Source: Mesorhizobium loti CJ3sym (GTDB taxonomy: Bacteria > Pseudomonadota > Alphaproteobacteria > Rhizobiales > Rhizobiaceae). From it: a stretch of 64,000 nt of DNA. The notes below the pieces were generated by a model that saw only the letters and a list, made by a program, of their open reading frames with translations, made no database searches and was not told where the DNA came from. The stretch is taken from NCBI RefSeq assembly GCF_000472785.1, contig NZ_AXAL01000001.1, positions 307,070-371,069 of the forward strand. The letters run 5' to 3'. The translations under genes were made by a program, and so were the position numbers. Shown here piece by piece: positions 36,357 through 45,244 of this stretch. Within the stretch, counting starts at the first letter, position 1; every line of letters begins with the position of its first letter.

Positions 36357-36563
36357 ATGAAGAAGTCCCTCGTCTCAGCCCTCGGGCTTGCAACTGCAGT
36401 TGCTTTCACGGTTCCTATGATCGGCGCAACCAGCGCGGAAGCGGCCCCGATGGCAAAGCATCATCATCATCGTCACCACCACCATCATCGCCACCACCAC
36501 TGGCACCACCACCATCATCATCATCACCACCACCACATGAAGAAGATGATGAAAAAGGCATAA
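36357..36563 (+). CDS. Exported polyhistidine peptide
   Basis: 68 aa. A signal peptide (KKSLVSALGLATAVAFTVPM, cleavage near AEA-APM) is followed by a tract in which 23 of 26 residues are His (runs of 4, 5, 3 and 11 broken by R, R and W), then MKKMMKKA. AAGGAAACGATCC precedes the ATG. It is probably a periplasmic or secreted Ni/Zn/Cu-binding peptide. Mixed CAC/CAT codons argue for selection on the protein rather than a simple repeat expansion. Confidence 0.75.
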   Translation: MKKSLVSALGLATAVAFTVPMIGATSAEAAPMAKHHHHRHHHHHRHHHWHHHHHHHHHHHMKKMMKKA

Positions 36564-36580
36564 GCATACAGACTGCCAAC

Positions 36581-36622
36581 GAGAAGACCGGCCTTGGCTT
36601 CTTGTCCAAGGCTGGTCTTCTC
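36581..36622. repeat. 17-bp stem-loop after the polyhistidine gene
   Basis: GAGAAGACCGGCCTTGG and CCAAGGCTGGTCTTCTC pair over 17 positions (16 Watson-Crick and one G-U) with an 8-nt loop. It is 18 bp past the stop. No T-run follows on either strand, so it may act as an mRNA-end stabiliser or part of a small RNA rather than as a standard terminator. Confidence 0.6.
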
Positions 36623-36820
36623 CTGGCTACGCATGCCAGGCCCGACATGAATGGGGCCGATCGAATTTCGCCTGATGGCGCTGCTGGCCCAAGATTTTCA
36701 GCGCCGCTCCGATACCACAACGATCAGCGAAATCTTTCACGCGGAGCCAAATCGCGATACGGCAAGGGATGTTTCTGACCGGTACCTGCACCGATCAGCC
36801 TTCGCCAACCAGGTATCCCG
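36623..36820. other. Intergenic region with conserved 15-nt element
   Basis: No gene is seen. CAAATCGCGATACGG at 36748-36762 contains the palindrome ATCGCGAT. It recurs at 37811-37825, at a similar distance before the second paralogue. Confidence 0.45.
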
Positions 36821-37789
36821 ATGACGGCCAATGTTTCCCGGACAAACCGCCTTGTCCTGTCGGTCGCGCGATTGTGGCTGATGCTTCGCCACCCTGCCCT
36901 TGTCGTGCGATTTGTCATGAAGATGGGCTATCTGCCCAATCCGGCGGCGCCCGTACGCTACCATGAGCTTTTGCTCTGGCGAAAGATCCTCGATCACAAT
37001 CCGCTGTTCGTGACGCTGACCGACAAGCTCGCGGCCAAGGCTCATATCCGTGACACCTGTCCCGGCATCGCCGTGCCTCGGACGCTCTGGTCCGGACGCA
37101 ACCCTGCCGACATCCCGCCGGGCTTGCTGGCCGGCGACGTCGTGGTCAAGGCAAACCATGGCTGCGCCATGAATATGTTCGTTGCCAACTGTGAGCCCGA
37201 TCGCGCTGCCGTCGTTCGCAAGGCGAGGCACTGGCTCAATAAGACTTATGGCCGGCGCGATGGCGAATGGGCCTATTGGCCCATCGTTCCGACCGTTTTC
37301 GTGGAGGAGCGGCTGCCGCTTTGCGGCGGGACGATCGCCACCGACATCAAGGTCCATATCTGCAGCGGCATGATCTCCCATGTCTGGGTCGAGGATAAGC
37401 AGGCCAAGCGTTCACTGCTGTTCGACCGGGAAGGCAACCCATTGCCCGGCCGCGATCCGGACTATCCCCGCGAAGATCAGGCCTTGCCTGTCAATGCGCG
37501 GCTCATCGACTATGTCACCCAGGCGATCTCGATGGCACCCGGCATAGCCGGAGACCTCGACTACGTCCGGATCGACTTCCTGGTCACCGACGAGCAGCTC
37601 CATGCCGGAGAAATCGTCATCTATACGGCCGCCGGCTATGGCACATGGACGAACCCGGCGATCGCGGCGGAGATCGAGCGGCTCTGGCGGCTCGATCAAT
37701 CCGCATTCCTGCGCCGGCGGCACAGGGGAGCGATGGGGCTTTATGCGGACGCCCTTCGCGCCAGATGTCGGAGCGGCGCAAACCGCTGA
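36821..37789 (+). CDS. TupA-like ATP-grasp protein, copy 1
   Basis: 322 aa. The pattern NPLFVTLTDKLAAKAH, then VPRTLWSG, GDVVVKANHGCAMNMFV, VEERLP, DIKVHICSG, DLDYVRIDFLV and GEIVIYTAAGYG is that of the TupA-like ATP-grasp family (PF14305), found in surface-polysaccharide and teichuronopeptide loci and thought to ligate amino acids to sugars. ATP-binding Lys and acidic metal residues are present. ATG at 36821. The first of two tandem paralogues. Confidence 0.85.
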   Translation: MTANVSRTNRLVLSVARLWLMLRHPALVVRFVMKMGYLPNPAAPVRYHELLLWRKILDHNPLFVTLTDKLAAKAHIRDTCPGIAVPRTLWSGRNPADIPPGLLAGDVVVKANHGCAMNMFVANCEPDRAAVVRKARHWLNKTYGRRDGEWAYWPIVPTVFVEERLPLCGGTIATDIKVHICSGMISHVWVEDKQAKRSLLFDREGNPLPGRDPDYPREDQALPVNARLIDYVTQAISMAPGIAGDLDYVRIDFLVTDEQLHAGEIVIYTAAGYGTWTNPAIAAEIERLWRLDQSAFLRRRHRGAMGLYADALRARCRSGANR

Positions 37790-37810
37790 CAGGAGCCTTT
37801 TACGAAAGCA

Positions 37811-37825
37811 CAAATCGCGATACGG
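37811..37825 (+). promoter_or_regulatory. Conserved element before copy 2
   Basis: CAAATCGCGATACGG is identical to 36748-36762. It lies 80 bp (versus 73 bp for copy 1) before the start codon. It may be the remnant of a duplicated promoter or operator. Confidence 0.4.
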
Positions 37826-37890
37826 GATGAATGCATCTGGCCGGCGATCCGCCCGGATCGGAATGAGCCAACAATGGCCGGGTATGCCTG

Positions 37891-38874
37891 ATGACTGCCA
37901 AGGCCAGTTTTTCCTGGACAGGAGGCTTTGTTCTGTCGGTCGCAGGGTTGTTGCTGACCCTTCGTCACCCCGCGCTCACGGTGCGCTTCCTGATAAAACT
38001 CGGCTATCTGCCCAATCTGGCCACGCCCGAAACATACCATGAAATGTTGCTCTGGCGGAAAATCGTCGACCGCAATCCTCTGTTCGTGACGCTGACCGAC
38101 AAGCTCGCTGCCAAGGCTCATATCAACAGCGCGTGCCCCGAACTTGCCGTGCCCCGGACCCTCTGGTCCGGCCGCGACCCCGCCGACATTCCTCTCGACC
38201 TGCTGGCCGGCGATGTCATCGTCAAGACAAACCACGGCTGCGCGATGAATATATTCGTTGCCAATGGCAGCCCCAATCGCGGCCTCATCATCACCAAGGC
38301 GAGGCACTGGCTGAAAAAACGCTATGGCCGCCGCAATGGCGAGTGGGCCTATCGGCCAATTGTTCCCACCGTTTTCGTCGAAGAGCGGCTGGCGCTGTCC
38401 GGCGCAAGGATCGCGACCGACATCAAAGTGCATGTTTGCAGCGGTGTGGTAACGCATGCCTGGGTCGAGGATAAGACGGCGAGGCGTTCGCTGCTTCTTG
38501 ACCGGGACGCCAATCCATTGCCCGGGCGCGATCCGGACTATCCCCGCGAGGATCAGGCAGTGCCTGTCAACACGCGGCTTCTCAACTATGTCCGTCAGGC
38601 GATATCGATCGCCCCTGTCATCGCCGGCAACCTGGACTACATCCGCGTCGACTTCCTGGTCACCGACGATTGTCTCTATGGCGGCGAGATCGTCGTCTAT
38701 CCCGGCGCTGGCTATGGCACCACCACCAATCCGGCGTTCGCCGGCGAAATCGAGCGGCTTTGGCGGCTCGACCAATCCGCCTTCCTGCGGGGGCGGCACA
38801 AGGGCGCCGTGCGGCTCTATGCCGACGCGCTTCGCGCCAGATGCCGGGAGCGACAGCAGGAATCGCTGACATGA
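37891..38874 (+). CDS. TupA-like ATP-grasp protein, copy 2
   Basis: 327 aa, a close tandem paralogue of the preceding gene (about three quarters identical by eye over the shared length). All family motifs are kept: NPLFVTLTDKLAAKAH, GDVIVKTNHGCAMN, VEERLA, DIKVHVCSG, LDYIRVDFLV and GEIVVYPGAGYG. Differences cluster at the N-terminus and around GSPNRGLIITKARHW. Two copies with conserved active sites suggest different substrates or dosage. Confidence 0.85.
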   Translation: MTAKASFSWTGGFVLSVAGLLLTLRHPALTVRFLIKLGYLPNLATPETYHEMLLWRKIVDRNPLFVTLTDKLAAKAHINSACPELAVPRTLWSGRDPADIPLDLLAGDVIVKTNHGCAMNIFVANGSPNRGLIITKARHWLKKRYGRRNGEWAYRPIVPTVFVEERLALSGARIATDIKVHVCSGVVTHAWVEDKTARRSLLLDRDANPLPGRDPDYPREDQAVPVNTRLLNYVRQAISIAPVIAGNLDYIRVDFLVTDDCLYGGEIVVYPGAGYGTTTNPAFAGEIERLWRLDQSAFLRGRHKGAVRLYADALRARCRERQQESLT

Positions 38875-38938
38875 ATCGGAATGGCGGCCGCGCCCGAAAG
38901 CGAGCCGCCATTTTCTTCCCTAAACCACTCGTTCCGGG

Positions 38939-39040
38939 CTAGAGCGTCTCACCGTTTCGCGGAAACGGCGAACCACTCTATCTCTTTGTTTTTACGCAAT
39001 TCCGGACGGAAAACCGCTCACACTTTTCCTGGAATGGCTA
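38939..39040. repeat. Dispersed intergenic repeat (AAAACCGCTCACACTTTT type)
   Basis: The block starts CTAGAGCGTCTCACCG and includes nested stems: ATTCC/GGAAT (38999-39003 with 39031-39035) around GGAAAA/TTTTCC (39008-39013 with 39024-39029). From memory, it resembles a repeat found many times between Rhizobiales genes. The core recurs at 60156-60180. Confidence 0.6.
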
Positions 39041-39046
39041 TAGCAG

Positions 39047-39352
39047 TCAGCGCCGGCTGAACAGCAGGCTGGCGGCCAGGCCGAGCACCACGAGCCCAAC
39101 CGCGGCGGCGGCGGTCGGATGGTCGCGGGCCGATTTCTCGATCACCCTGCCCTGCTTGCGGATTGCAGGCATGGCATCCCGCAGACGTCCGGCAAGATCG
39201 GAATAGGTGTCGAGCGCCGCATCACGACCATCTTCGTAATATGCGCCGCCCCGCTTCGAGACTGCCTTGCGCAACGCCGCGAGTTCTTTCGAGAGAACCG
39301 CGATCTGCCTTTCCAGGTCGATGTCCGAAAGGGTGGAAAATGATGCCATCAT
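39047..39352 (-). CDS. DUF883/YqjD-like membrane-anchored protein
   Basis: 101 aa. A helical N-terminal part (DIDLERQIAVLSKELAALRKAV) is followed by an amphipathic segment and a C-terminal membrane helix (AAAAVGLVVLGLAASLLFSRR). This is the DUF883/ElaB-YqjD layout of small ribosome- or envelope-associated proteins. ATG at 39352 with AAGGAAACGC upstream; the frame to 39424 is not protein-like. Confidence 0.72.
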   Translation of the reverse strand: MMASFSTLSDIDLERQIAVLSKELAALRKAVSKRGGAYYEDGRDAALDTYSDLAGRLRDAMPAIRKQGRVIEKSARDHPTAAAAVGLVVLGLAASLLFSRR

Positions 39353-39470
39353 GCGTTTCCTTGTCTTGCTGAACAACGTCTTCTTGCTGGACGACGTCTT
39401 GCAGAAGGAAACGTAACGCCCCACCCCAAGGCGGGTTCCAGTTTCAAGGCTTTAAAGCGCTTCGCGGCGG

Positions 39471-40010
39471 TCAGCGCACCTGGTCAAGCAGACGCTTGCA
39501 TTCCAGGAGGTCGAACAGCGCCTCCTGCAGCAGCGCGCGATTGTCGCGCGACAGTTTCGACGCGTCCGGCGTGACCGGGCCTTCCTCGTCGCTCTTGCCC
39601 AGGCCGAAAAAGCGGCGGCTGGGCTTGACCCTTGGCTGGCCAACCAGTTCATCATCGCCGCCGCGCGGCTGCGCTGCCGGCGTCAGCGGCACCTGGTCTG
39701 CCTGCTTTCGTTGCGAAATCGCCTCGACAGCGGCCATGTCGCCATTGCCGATGGCGACCAGGAAATGATTGCCGTTTTCGCGCAGCAGCTTCTGCACGCC
39801 TTTGATCGTATAGCCCTGGTCGTAGAGCATGTGGCGGATGCCCTTGATCAACTCGACATCCTGCGGCCGGTAGTAACGACGGCCGCCGCCGCGCTTCATC
39901 GGCTTGATCTGGTTGAAGCGCGTCTCCCAGAAGCGCAGCACATGCTGTGGCAAGTCGAGATCTTCGGCGACCTCGCTGATGGTGCGGAAGGCGTCAGGGC
40001 TCTTGTCCAT
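39471..40010 (-). CDS. MerR-family regulator next to ihfA
   Basis: 179 aa. The MerR HTH has [52 protein letters not shown], then [12 protein letters not shown]. There is no metal-binding Cys tail; the C-terminus is a low-complexity linker and a helix ending [12 protein letters not shown]. It is the conserved downstream neighbour of ihfA in Rhizobiales. ATG at 40010. Target unknown. Confidence 0.88.
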   Translation of the reverse strand: MDKSPDAFRTISEVAEDLDLPQHVLRFWETRFNQIKPMKRGGGRRYYRPQDVELIKGIRHMLYDQGYTIKGVQKLLRENGNHFLVAIGNGDMAAVEAISQRKQADQVPLTPAAQPRGGDDELVGQPRVKPSRRFFGLGKSDEEGPVTPDASKLSRDNRALLQEALFDLLECKRLLDQVR

Positions 40011-40224
40011 GGGCGAAATCCTCACGCTGGAGCGTGGCCCGGAACGGTCTTCAGACGAGATCAATCTCAACGAAGAGAGAAGCGCATTCCGTTTGCGCGG
40101 AATGGATCATACGCTGAAAGCCAATCCAGCCATACTGCCGAATCGGACCTTATTTCAGCGGTTTGTGAAGCAATATTCAAGCCCGGCGTCATGGCTGGGC
40201 CGGTTTTCAACCGTACAATGGGGG
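40011..40224. other. Intergenic region between ihfA and merR
   Basis: 214 bp. I see an imperfect inverted repeat, GCATTCCG...CGGAATG, near 40084-40104 and no gene or clear terminator. It may be a decayed dispersed repeat. Confidence 0.35.
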
Positions 40225-40548
40225 CTATTTGCCGCCCTTGGCCTTGCTGTTCTGGTGGGAGCGCAAGATCCGGTTCTTCAGCACGTTCGACGATTTGAAG
40301 GTCATCACCCGGCGCGGCAGGATCGGCACCTCTTCACCGGTCTTGGGATTGCGCCCGATCCGCTCGTTCTTGGAGCGGACATGGAATGTCGCGAAGGACG
40401 ACAGTTTTACCGTCTCGCCGCGGACGATGGCTTCGCAGATTTCATCCAAAACGGCTTCGACGAGTTCTGCGGATTCAGTGCGCGACAGACCGACCTTTCG
40501 GTACACGGCCTCGGCAAGGTCGGCGCGCGTAAGTGTCTTTCCCCCCAT
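40225..40548 (-). CDS. ihfA: Integration host factor subunit alpha
   Basis: 107 aa. It begins [23 protein letters not shown], with the IHF/HU DNA-binding arm [36 protein letters not shown]. The [13 protein letters not shown] stretch and R/K contacts mark IhfA. It bends DNA as a heterodimer with IhfB. It sits in the usual fabH-ihfA-merR order. Confidence 0.95.
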   Translation of the reverse strand: MGGKTLTRADLAEAVYRKVGLSRTESAELVEAVLDEICEAIVRGETVKLSSFATFHVRSKNERIGRNPKTGEEVPILPRRVMTFKSSNVLKNRILRSHQNSKAKGGK

Positions 40549-40651
40549 GCGACCGTCCCATCAGTTCAAAACACAAAAATCGGCACAACAACGGTAGAGC
40601 CTAAGTAATTGATCCGGCAAGGTCAAGGACCGAAACCAGACCGTTCGGCAC

Positions 40652-41623
40652 TTACCAGCGAACCAGGACCGCGCCCCAGGTGAAGCCGCCGCCCATCGCT
40701 TCCAGAAGGACAAGGTCGCCCTTCTTGATGCGGCCATCGGCAACGGCGACCGACAGCGCCAGCGGCACGGAAGCAGCCGAGGTGTTACCGTGCAAATCGA
40801 CCGTAACCACCACCTTTTGTTCGGCAATCCCGAGCTTCTTGGCCGAAGCGTCAATAATTCGTTTATTGGCCTGGTGCGGCACGAACCAGTCGAGATCGTC
40901 GGCGGTAATACCGGCCTGTGAGAATGTCGCCTCGATAACGTCGGTGATCATGCCGACCGCGTGCTTGAAGACTTCGCGACCCTCCATCCTGAGGTGGCCG
41001 ACCGTTCCCGTCGTCGACGGTCCGCCGTCGACAAAAAGCTTGTCCTTGTGCGCGCCGTCGGAGCGCAGGCTGGCCGCCAGGACGCCGCGATCGGCGATCG
41101 TGCCTGTCCCCTCGCCTGCTTCCAGGACCAGGGCGCCGGCGCCGTCGCCGAACAGCACGCAGGTGGAGCGGTCGCTCCAGTCGAGAATGCGCGAGAATGT
41201 TTCCGAGCCGATCACCAGCACGCGTTTGGCCAGACCGCCGCGAATGTAGAGATCGGCTGTCGTCACCGCATAGACGAAGCCCGAACACACCGCCTGCATG
41301 TCAAAGGCAAAGCCGTGATGCATGCCGAGCCGGTTCTGGATCTCGACCGCGGTCGCCGGGAATGTGTTGTTGGGCGTCGACGTCGCCAGCACGATCAGGT
41401 CGATGTCGTCAGGCGTCAGCCCCGCATTGGCAAGCGCGGCGCGGGCCGCGGCCTCGCCCAGCGAAGCCGTGGTCTCATCGTCGGCCGCGATATGGCGCTG
41501 GCGGATGCCGGTGCGCTGGGCGATCCACTCATCCGAGGTTTCGACCATGCCTTCGAAATCGGCATTCTTCATGATGCGGCGGGGCAGCGCGGCGCCGGTG
41601 CCGCGCACGACTGATCTGATCAA
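40652..41623 (-). CDS. fabH: Beta-ketoacyl-ACP synthase III
   Basis: 323 aa. The triad is visible: C113 in [13 protein letters not shown], His in [11 protein letters not shown] and Asn in [13 protein letters not shown]. It condenses acetyl-CoA with malonyl-ACP to start fatty-acid synthesis. It follows plsX by 9 bp in the conserved lipid cluster. Confidence 0.96.
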   Translation of the reverse strand: MIRSVVRGTGAALPRRIMKNADFEGMVETSDEWIAQRTGIRQRHIAADDETTASLGEAAARAALANAGLTPDDIDLIVLATSTPNNTFPATAVEIQNRLGMHHGFAFDMQAVCSGFVYAVTTADLYIRGGLAKRVLVIGSETFSRILDWSDRSTCVLFGDGAGALVLEAGEGTGTIADRGVLAASLRSDGAHKDKLFVDGGPSTTGTVGHLRMEGREVFKHAVGMITDVIEATFSQAGITADDLDWFVPHQANKRIIDASAKKLGIAEQKVVVTVDLHGNTSAASVPLALSVAVADGRIKKGDLVLLEAMGGGFTWGAVLVRW

Positions 41624-41632
41624 AGTTCTTTC

Positions 41633-42703
41633 CTATTCCTTCGCGTCGGTAGCGACGTCGGATTTCCGAGATGACAGGGCATGCGGGTTGCGCGCATGAA
41701 ACAGGTCGAGGTCGGCCTCGATGCGGTCAAGCAGATTGTTGCGCACCATGTCGTAACCGAGTTCGATCGCGGCGGCGAAACCGTCCGAATCGGCACCGCC
41801 ATGGCTTTTGACGACAATGCCGTTCAGCCCCAGGAACACGCCGCCATTGGAACGGCCGACATCCATCTTTTCGCGCAGGCGATCAAAGGCGCCTTTGGCA
41901 AAGACATAGCCGATCTTGGCCATCAGGGTACGGCTCATCGCGGCACGCAGATACCCTGCGATCTGGCGCGCGGTGCCTTCCGCCGTCTTCAGCGCGATAT
42001 TGCCGGCAAAGCCTTCCGTCACCACCACGTCGACCGTGCCCTTGCCGATATCGTCGCCTTCGACAAAGCCATGATAGCTCATCGAGGCCATGTTGGCCTC
42101 GCGCAGCATGCGCCCCGCTTCCTTGACCTCTTCCTGACCCTTGATCTCTTCCACGCCGACATTGAGCAGGCCGACTGTGGGGCGGGCGATGCCGAATACG
42201 GAGCGCGCCATGCCGGTGCCGAGAATGGCAAAATCAATGAGCTGGTGCGCGTCGGCGCCAATGGTGGCGCCGACATCCAGAACCACGCTTTCGCCGCGCA
42301 ATGTCGGCCACAACGCCGCGATCGCTGGGCGATCGATTGTGGCCATGGTGCGCAGGCAGAATTTCGACATCGCCATCAACGCGCCGGTGTTGCCGGCGGA
42401 GATGCAGGCGTCCGCGGCGCCCGACTTGACCGCCTCTATCGCCTTCCACATCGACGACTTCCAGCGGCCATGGCGCAGCGCCTGGCTCGGCTTGTCGTCC
42501 ATCCTGACCGCGATCTCGCAGTGGAAGAATTCGCTTACCTCGGCCAATCTGGGAAACTTGGCCAGTTCGGGACGCACCAATTCCTCGCGCCCGTAGATGA
42601 CGAACCGGATGTCGGGACGGCGGGTCGCGACCGTCATGAGTGCCGGAATGACCACGGCTGGTCCGTGATCGCCGCCCATGGCATCGATGGAAATCCTGAT
42701 CAC
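41633..42703 (-). CDS. plsX: Phosphate acyltransferase PlsX
   Basis: 356 aa. It starts [19 protein letters not shown] (the GGDHG signature), then [36 protein letters not shown] and [17 protein letters not shown]. It makes acyl-phosphate from acyl-ACP for phosphatidic acid synthesis. The ATG at 42703 is the natural start. The usual rpmF between yceD and plsX is absent, as in other rhizobia. Confidence 0.96.
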   Translation of the reverse strand: MIRISIDAMGGDHGPAVVIPALMTVATRRPDIRFVIYGREELVRPELAKFPRLAEVSEFFHCEIAVRMDDKPSQALRHGRWKSSMWKAIEAVKSGAADACISAGNTGALMAMSKFCLRTMATIDRPAIAALWPTLRGESVVLDVGATIGADAHQLIDFAILGTGMARSVFGIARPTVGLLNVGVEEIKGQEEVKEAGRMLREANMASMSYHGFVEGDDIGKGTVDVVVTEGFAGNIALKTAEGTARQIAGYLRAAMSRTLMAKIGYVFAKGAFDRLREKMDVGRSNGGVFLGLNGIVVKSHGGADSDGFAAAIELGYDMVRNNLLDRIEADLDLFHARNPHALSSRKSDVATDAKE

Positions 42704-42816
42704 GCGGTATTCATCTCACGGTTGGGCGGCAGGTCGCTTTAGCGATCGCAAAGTTTCGGCGAAAATAGCGGTTTTGGCTTTTCGCACAACCGACTTTTCC
42801 ACCGCGGGCGAGGTTT

Positions 42817-43365
42817 TCAGGTTTTTCCCAGCAAGGATCGCAGTTTTTGCTGAAATTCATTCTCCGCCGCTTCTGTCTTGCCGCCGGCATCCAGCGACGC
42901 GCCCGGCCTGCGCGGATAGGGGTCGATCGCCAATCCGAAGAACTGTTCGGCCAGCGCCCCCACATCGATGATGTCGCCGGAGAATGTTTCGGGACTGTCG
43001 GGCCCGTCCGCATCGAGCAATATCTCGCCACCGCCTTCAAATCCCTGCCGCCCCAGCTTGGAATCCTCGGGCAGCAACAGCGCCTCGACCGGCTCGTCGA
43101 TATGTGCTTGGACGGGATCGAGGGTGACGATGCAGGCCTGGGTGATGTCGGCCTCGACACGGCCACTGACCTTCACGCCATTGCGCTTCCAGGAGACCAC
43201 CAGAAGTTCGGCACGATAGGCTTCGACCGACAGCAGCCCGTGCGCCTCGGCGAGCGCCGCACGCTGGGCGGCGTCGGCCTCGATCACCACGGGCAACCCT
43301 TTGTGCGGCAGCCGGGCGACGTTTGCGAAGAAGGAAACCGGGCTTTGCGTATCAGCATGTTTCAT
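42817..43365 (-). CDS. YceD family protein (DUF177)
   Basis: 182 aa. DUF177 features are GRVEADITQACIVTLDPVQAHIDEPVEALLLP, with the single conserved Cys, the acidic block GEILLDADGPDSPETFSGDIIDVGALAEQFFGLAIDPYPRRPGA, and a C-terminal helix. The family is associated with 23S rRNA or L32 biogenesis in plants and bacteria. AGGGAGG precedes the ATG at 43365. It precedes plsX. Confidence 0.88.
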   Translation of the reverse strand: MKHADTQSPVSFFANVARLPHKGLPVVIEADAAQRAALAEAHGLLSVEAYRAELLVVSWKRNGVKVSGRVEADITQACIVTLDPVQAHIDEPVEALLLPEDSKLGRQGFEGGGEILLDADGPDSPETFSGDIIDVGALAEQFFGLAIDPYPRRPGASLDAGGKTEAAENEFQQKLRSLLGKT

Positions 43366-43368
43366 CAA

Positions 43369-43911
43369 TCAAGCCTCCCTGGCGAGCGGAAACGCCACCG
43401 TGCCGGAGACGATTGATTCGGACGGCTGCGCGGCCAGTTGCCGGCAGGCGTCGGCGACATAGCTGGCCAATTGCGGCGCCTGCGGCCATATGCCGGCATC
43501 GGGCCGGACATTGCGGGCAAGTGCCGCGGTCAGCCCATCATGGTCATTTCTTTCCAGCGCATCATCATAGGCGGCGGTGCGGCCATAAAACATCTTCGCC
43601 AGTTTCTTCATGCGTTTGGGCACGCCGACATCACCAATGCCCAGTTCCCGCAGCGAATGATCGACGTCGAGGAAGAACTCGTCGATCAGCACTTGCGCGA
43701 CCTCCTGCGCCGCGCCGTCCTCGCCGCGCAAGCGATGCTGGAACAGGAACATGTGCAGCGAAAGCATCTCGAAACGGCCGAGCGGCGTGTCCGGCACATT
43801 CCAGTGGGAATAAAATACACTCTGCCGCGCCGCCGCCACGATTTGTGCGTAAAGCGCGTCGGTGATGGTGCGGTTGGCGTGGCGTTCGCGACCAAAAAGG
43901 CGCTGGAACAT
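43369..43911 (-). CDS. Ubiquinol-cytochrome c chaperone (CBP3/UQCC1-like)
   Basis: 180 aa. It contains ALYAQIVAAARQSVFYSHWNVPDTPLGRFEMLSLHMFLFQHRL and EFFLDVDHSLRELGIGDVGVPKRMKKLAKMFYGRTAAYDDAL, the Ubiq_cyt_C_chap domain. It assists cytochrome b assembly into the bc1 complex. ATG at 43911 (MFQRLFGRE); the longer frame overlaps the bamE gene on the other strand. It is 3 bp from yceD. Confidence 0.92.
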   Translation of the reverse strand: MFQRLFGRERHANRTITDALYAQIVAAARQSVFYSHWNVPDTPLGRFEMLSLHMFLFQHRLRGEDGAAQEVAQVLIDEFFLDVDHSLRELGIGDVGVPKRMKKLAKMFYGRTAAYDDALERNDHDGLTAALARNVRPDAGIWPQAPQLASYVADACRQLAAQPSESIVSGTVAFPLAREA

Positions 43912-44025
43912 GGGGATGGTCTCCGGGGACCGTTTGTTGAATTGGCCTTGTTGCATCGGCAAGCAAGCTGGTTTACCGGTTTTGCGGCCCAGCGCAAGTT
44001 GCGGCGATATAATGGAGAATTGTTG

Positions 44026-44538
44026 TTGCGCGCGCTGAATTTCAAGTCGACCTTCACATCCAGGCCCGCTGGCGCGATCTCGCTGCTGCTCTTCGTATCG
44101 GCGCTCTCGGCCTGCCACTCCAGCAAGATGTTCGGCGACCTCACCCCGAGCGAGACAATCACCCAAGGGTACGTCATCGACCAGCAGTCAGTCGATTCGG
44201 TGCCCGTCGGTTCCAGCCGCGAGCAGGTGCTTCTGGCTCTTGGCACGCCGTCGACCACGGCGACTTTCGACAATGAGGCGTTTTATTACATCTCGCAGAC
44301 GCGCAAGCGCTATGTCGCCTTCGCCAAGCCGAGGCTGGTCGACCAGAAAGTGCTGGCGGTCTATTTCGGAGCTGACGGTCGCGTCACCCAGATCGCCAAT
44401 TATGGCTTGAAGGACGGCAAGATTTTCGACTTCATCTCGCGCACCACGCCGACTGGCGGCAAGGATCAGAACTTCCTCAGCCAGATCATCAACGGTGCCA
44501 GCAAGCTGGCGCCCAGCATTCCCGGCGGCACTCCCTGA
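44026..44538 (+). CDS. bamE: Outer-membrane assembly lipoprotein BamE (OmlA/SmpA)
   Basis: 170 aa with lipobox LSAC, then TQGYVIDQQSVDSVPVGSSREQVLLALGTPSTTATFDNEAFYYIS, the SmpA/OmlA BamE fold, and a disordered tail. It helps the BAM complex insert outer-membrane proteins. There is no ATG: three TTG codons (44020, 44023, 44026) follow GGAG at 44014-44017, and 44026 is best spaced. It is divergent from the UQCC gene. Confidence 0.9.
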   Translation: MRALNFKSTFTSRPAGAISLLLFVSALSACHSSKMFGDLTPSETITQGYVIDQQSVDSVPVGSSREQVLLALGTPSTTATFDNEAFYYISQTRKRYVAFAKPRLVDQKVLAVYFGADGRVTQIANYGLKDGKIFDFISRTTPTGGKDQNFLSQIINGASKLAPSIPGGTP

Positions 44539-44588
44539 TTATAAGACCCTGCTTCCCTTCGCGGAAAGCGGCAGCACCTCAGGCGACC

Positions 44589-44620
44589 GAAAACCCGTGG
44601 GAGCGATCCCGCGGGTTTTT
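44589..44620 (+). terminator. Rho-independent terminator of bamE
   Basis: AAAACCCGTGGGA-GCGA-TCCCGCGGG followed by TTTTT, about 50 bp past the stop. Confidence 0.8.
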
Positions 44621-44697
44621 GTTTGGCCAAGGCAAACCCTGCTTGCCAGCGTTGGGGCAAGCCCGTATCAAATCCGGCGGGTTTTGGGGTTTTGAAA

Positions 44698-45243
44698 ATG
44701 GCTAATGGCGAGCGCGTAGCACCGGATGGCTGGATGGCCACGGGGACACCCGACCGGCAGACCGTGACATCAGACTGGCTTGCCATCGATCCTCCGGCAA
44801 TCGATGGCGTCAGGGTCAAGGAAATCAGGCCTGTCGCGACCTCCAACGGCTATCTGACCGAGGTGTTCCGGGACGAATGGGATCTCGATCAATTGCCTGT
44901 CGGCCAGGTTTTCCAGCGCACGATGTATCCGGGTGCGGTGACCGGCTGGCATGCCCACAAGGTGACGCAGGATCGGCTTTTCTGTTGTGTCGGCAGTGTG
45001 CGTATATCGCTCTATGACGGCCGAAAAGCCTCCCCCAGCTTCGGCACGGTCTGGCACAAGATCGTCGGCGCCTTGCGCCCGGCGATCGTCATCATCCCGC
45101 CTGGCGTATGGCATGGCGTGACGGCGCTGGGACCGGAGATCGCCCTGCTGCTCAATCTGGTCGACAAGGCCTATGCGTACGACGCGCCCGACCATTGGCG
45201 CCTGCCGCCGGATACGGATCACATCCCCTATAAACTGGTGTAG
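44698..45243 (+). CDS. dTDP-4-dehydrorhamnose 3,5-epimerase-like cupin
   Basis: 181 aa. The RmlC-like beta-roll shows RTMYPGAVTGWHAHKVTQDRLFCCVGSVRISLYDGR and VIIPPGVWHGVTALGPEIALLLNLVDKAYAYDAPDHWRLP. The sugar-binding His (WHAH) and WHG segment are kept, but the lead motif differs from true RmlC, so the exact sugar is unknown. The start at 44698 is likely; 44734 is possible. It is coupled to the GT2 gene 1 bp downstream. Confidence 0.82.
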   Translation: MANGERVAPDGWMATGTPDRQTVTSDWLAIDPPAIDGVRVKEIRPVATSNGYLTEVFRDEWDLDQLPVGQVFQRTMYPGAVTGWHAHKVTQDRLFCCVGSVRISLYDGRKASPSFGTVWHKIVGALRPAIVIIPPGVWHGVTALGPEIALLLNLVDKAYAYDAPDHWRLPPDTDHIPYKLV

Positions 45244-45244
45244 C

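Noticed and set aside
36454..36533. Polyhistidine tract as a cloning tag or vector artefact
   Set aside because: It lies inside a natural gene with its own signal peptide and ribosome site, with mixed codons and interrupting residues.
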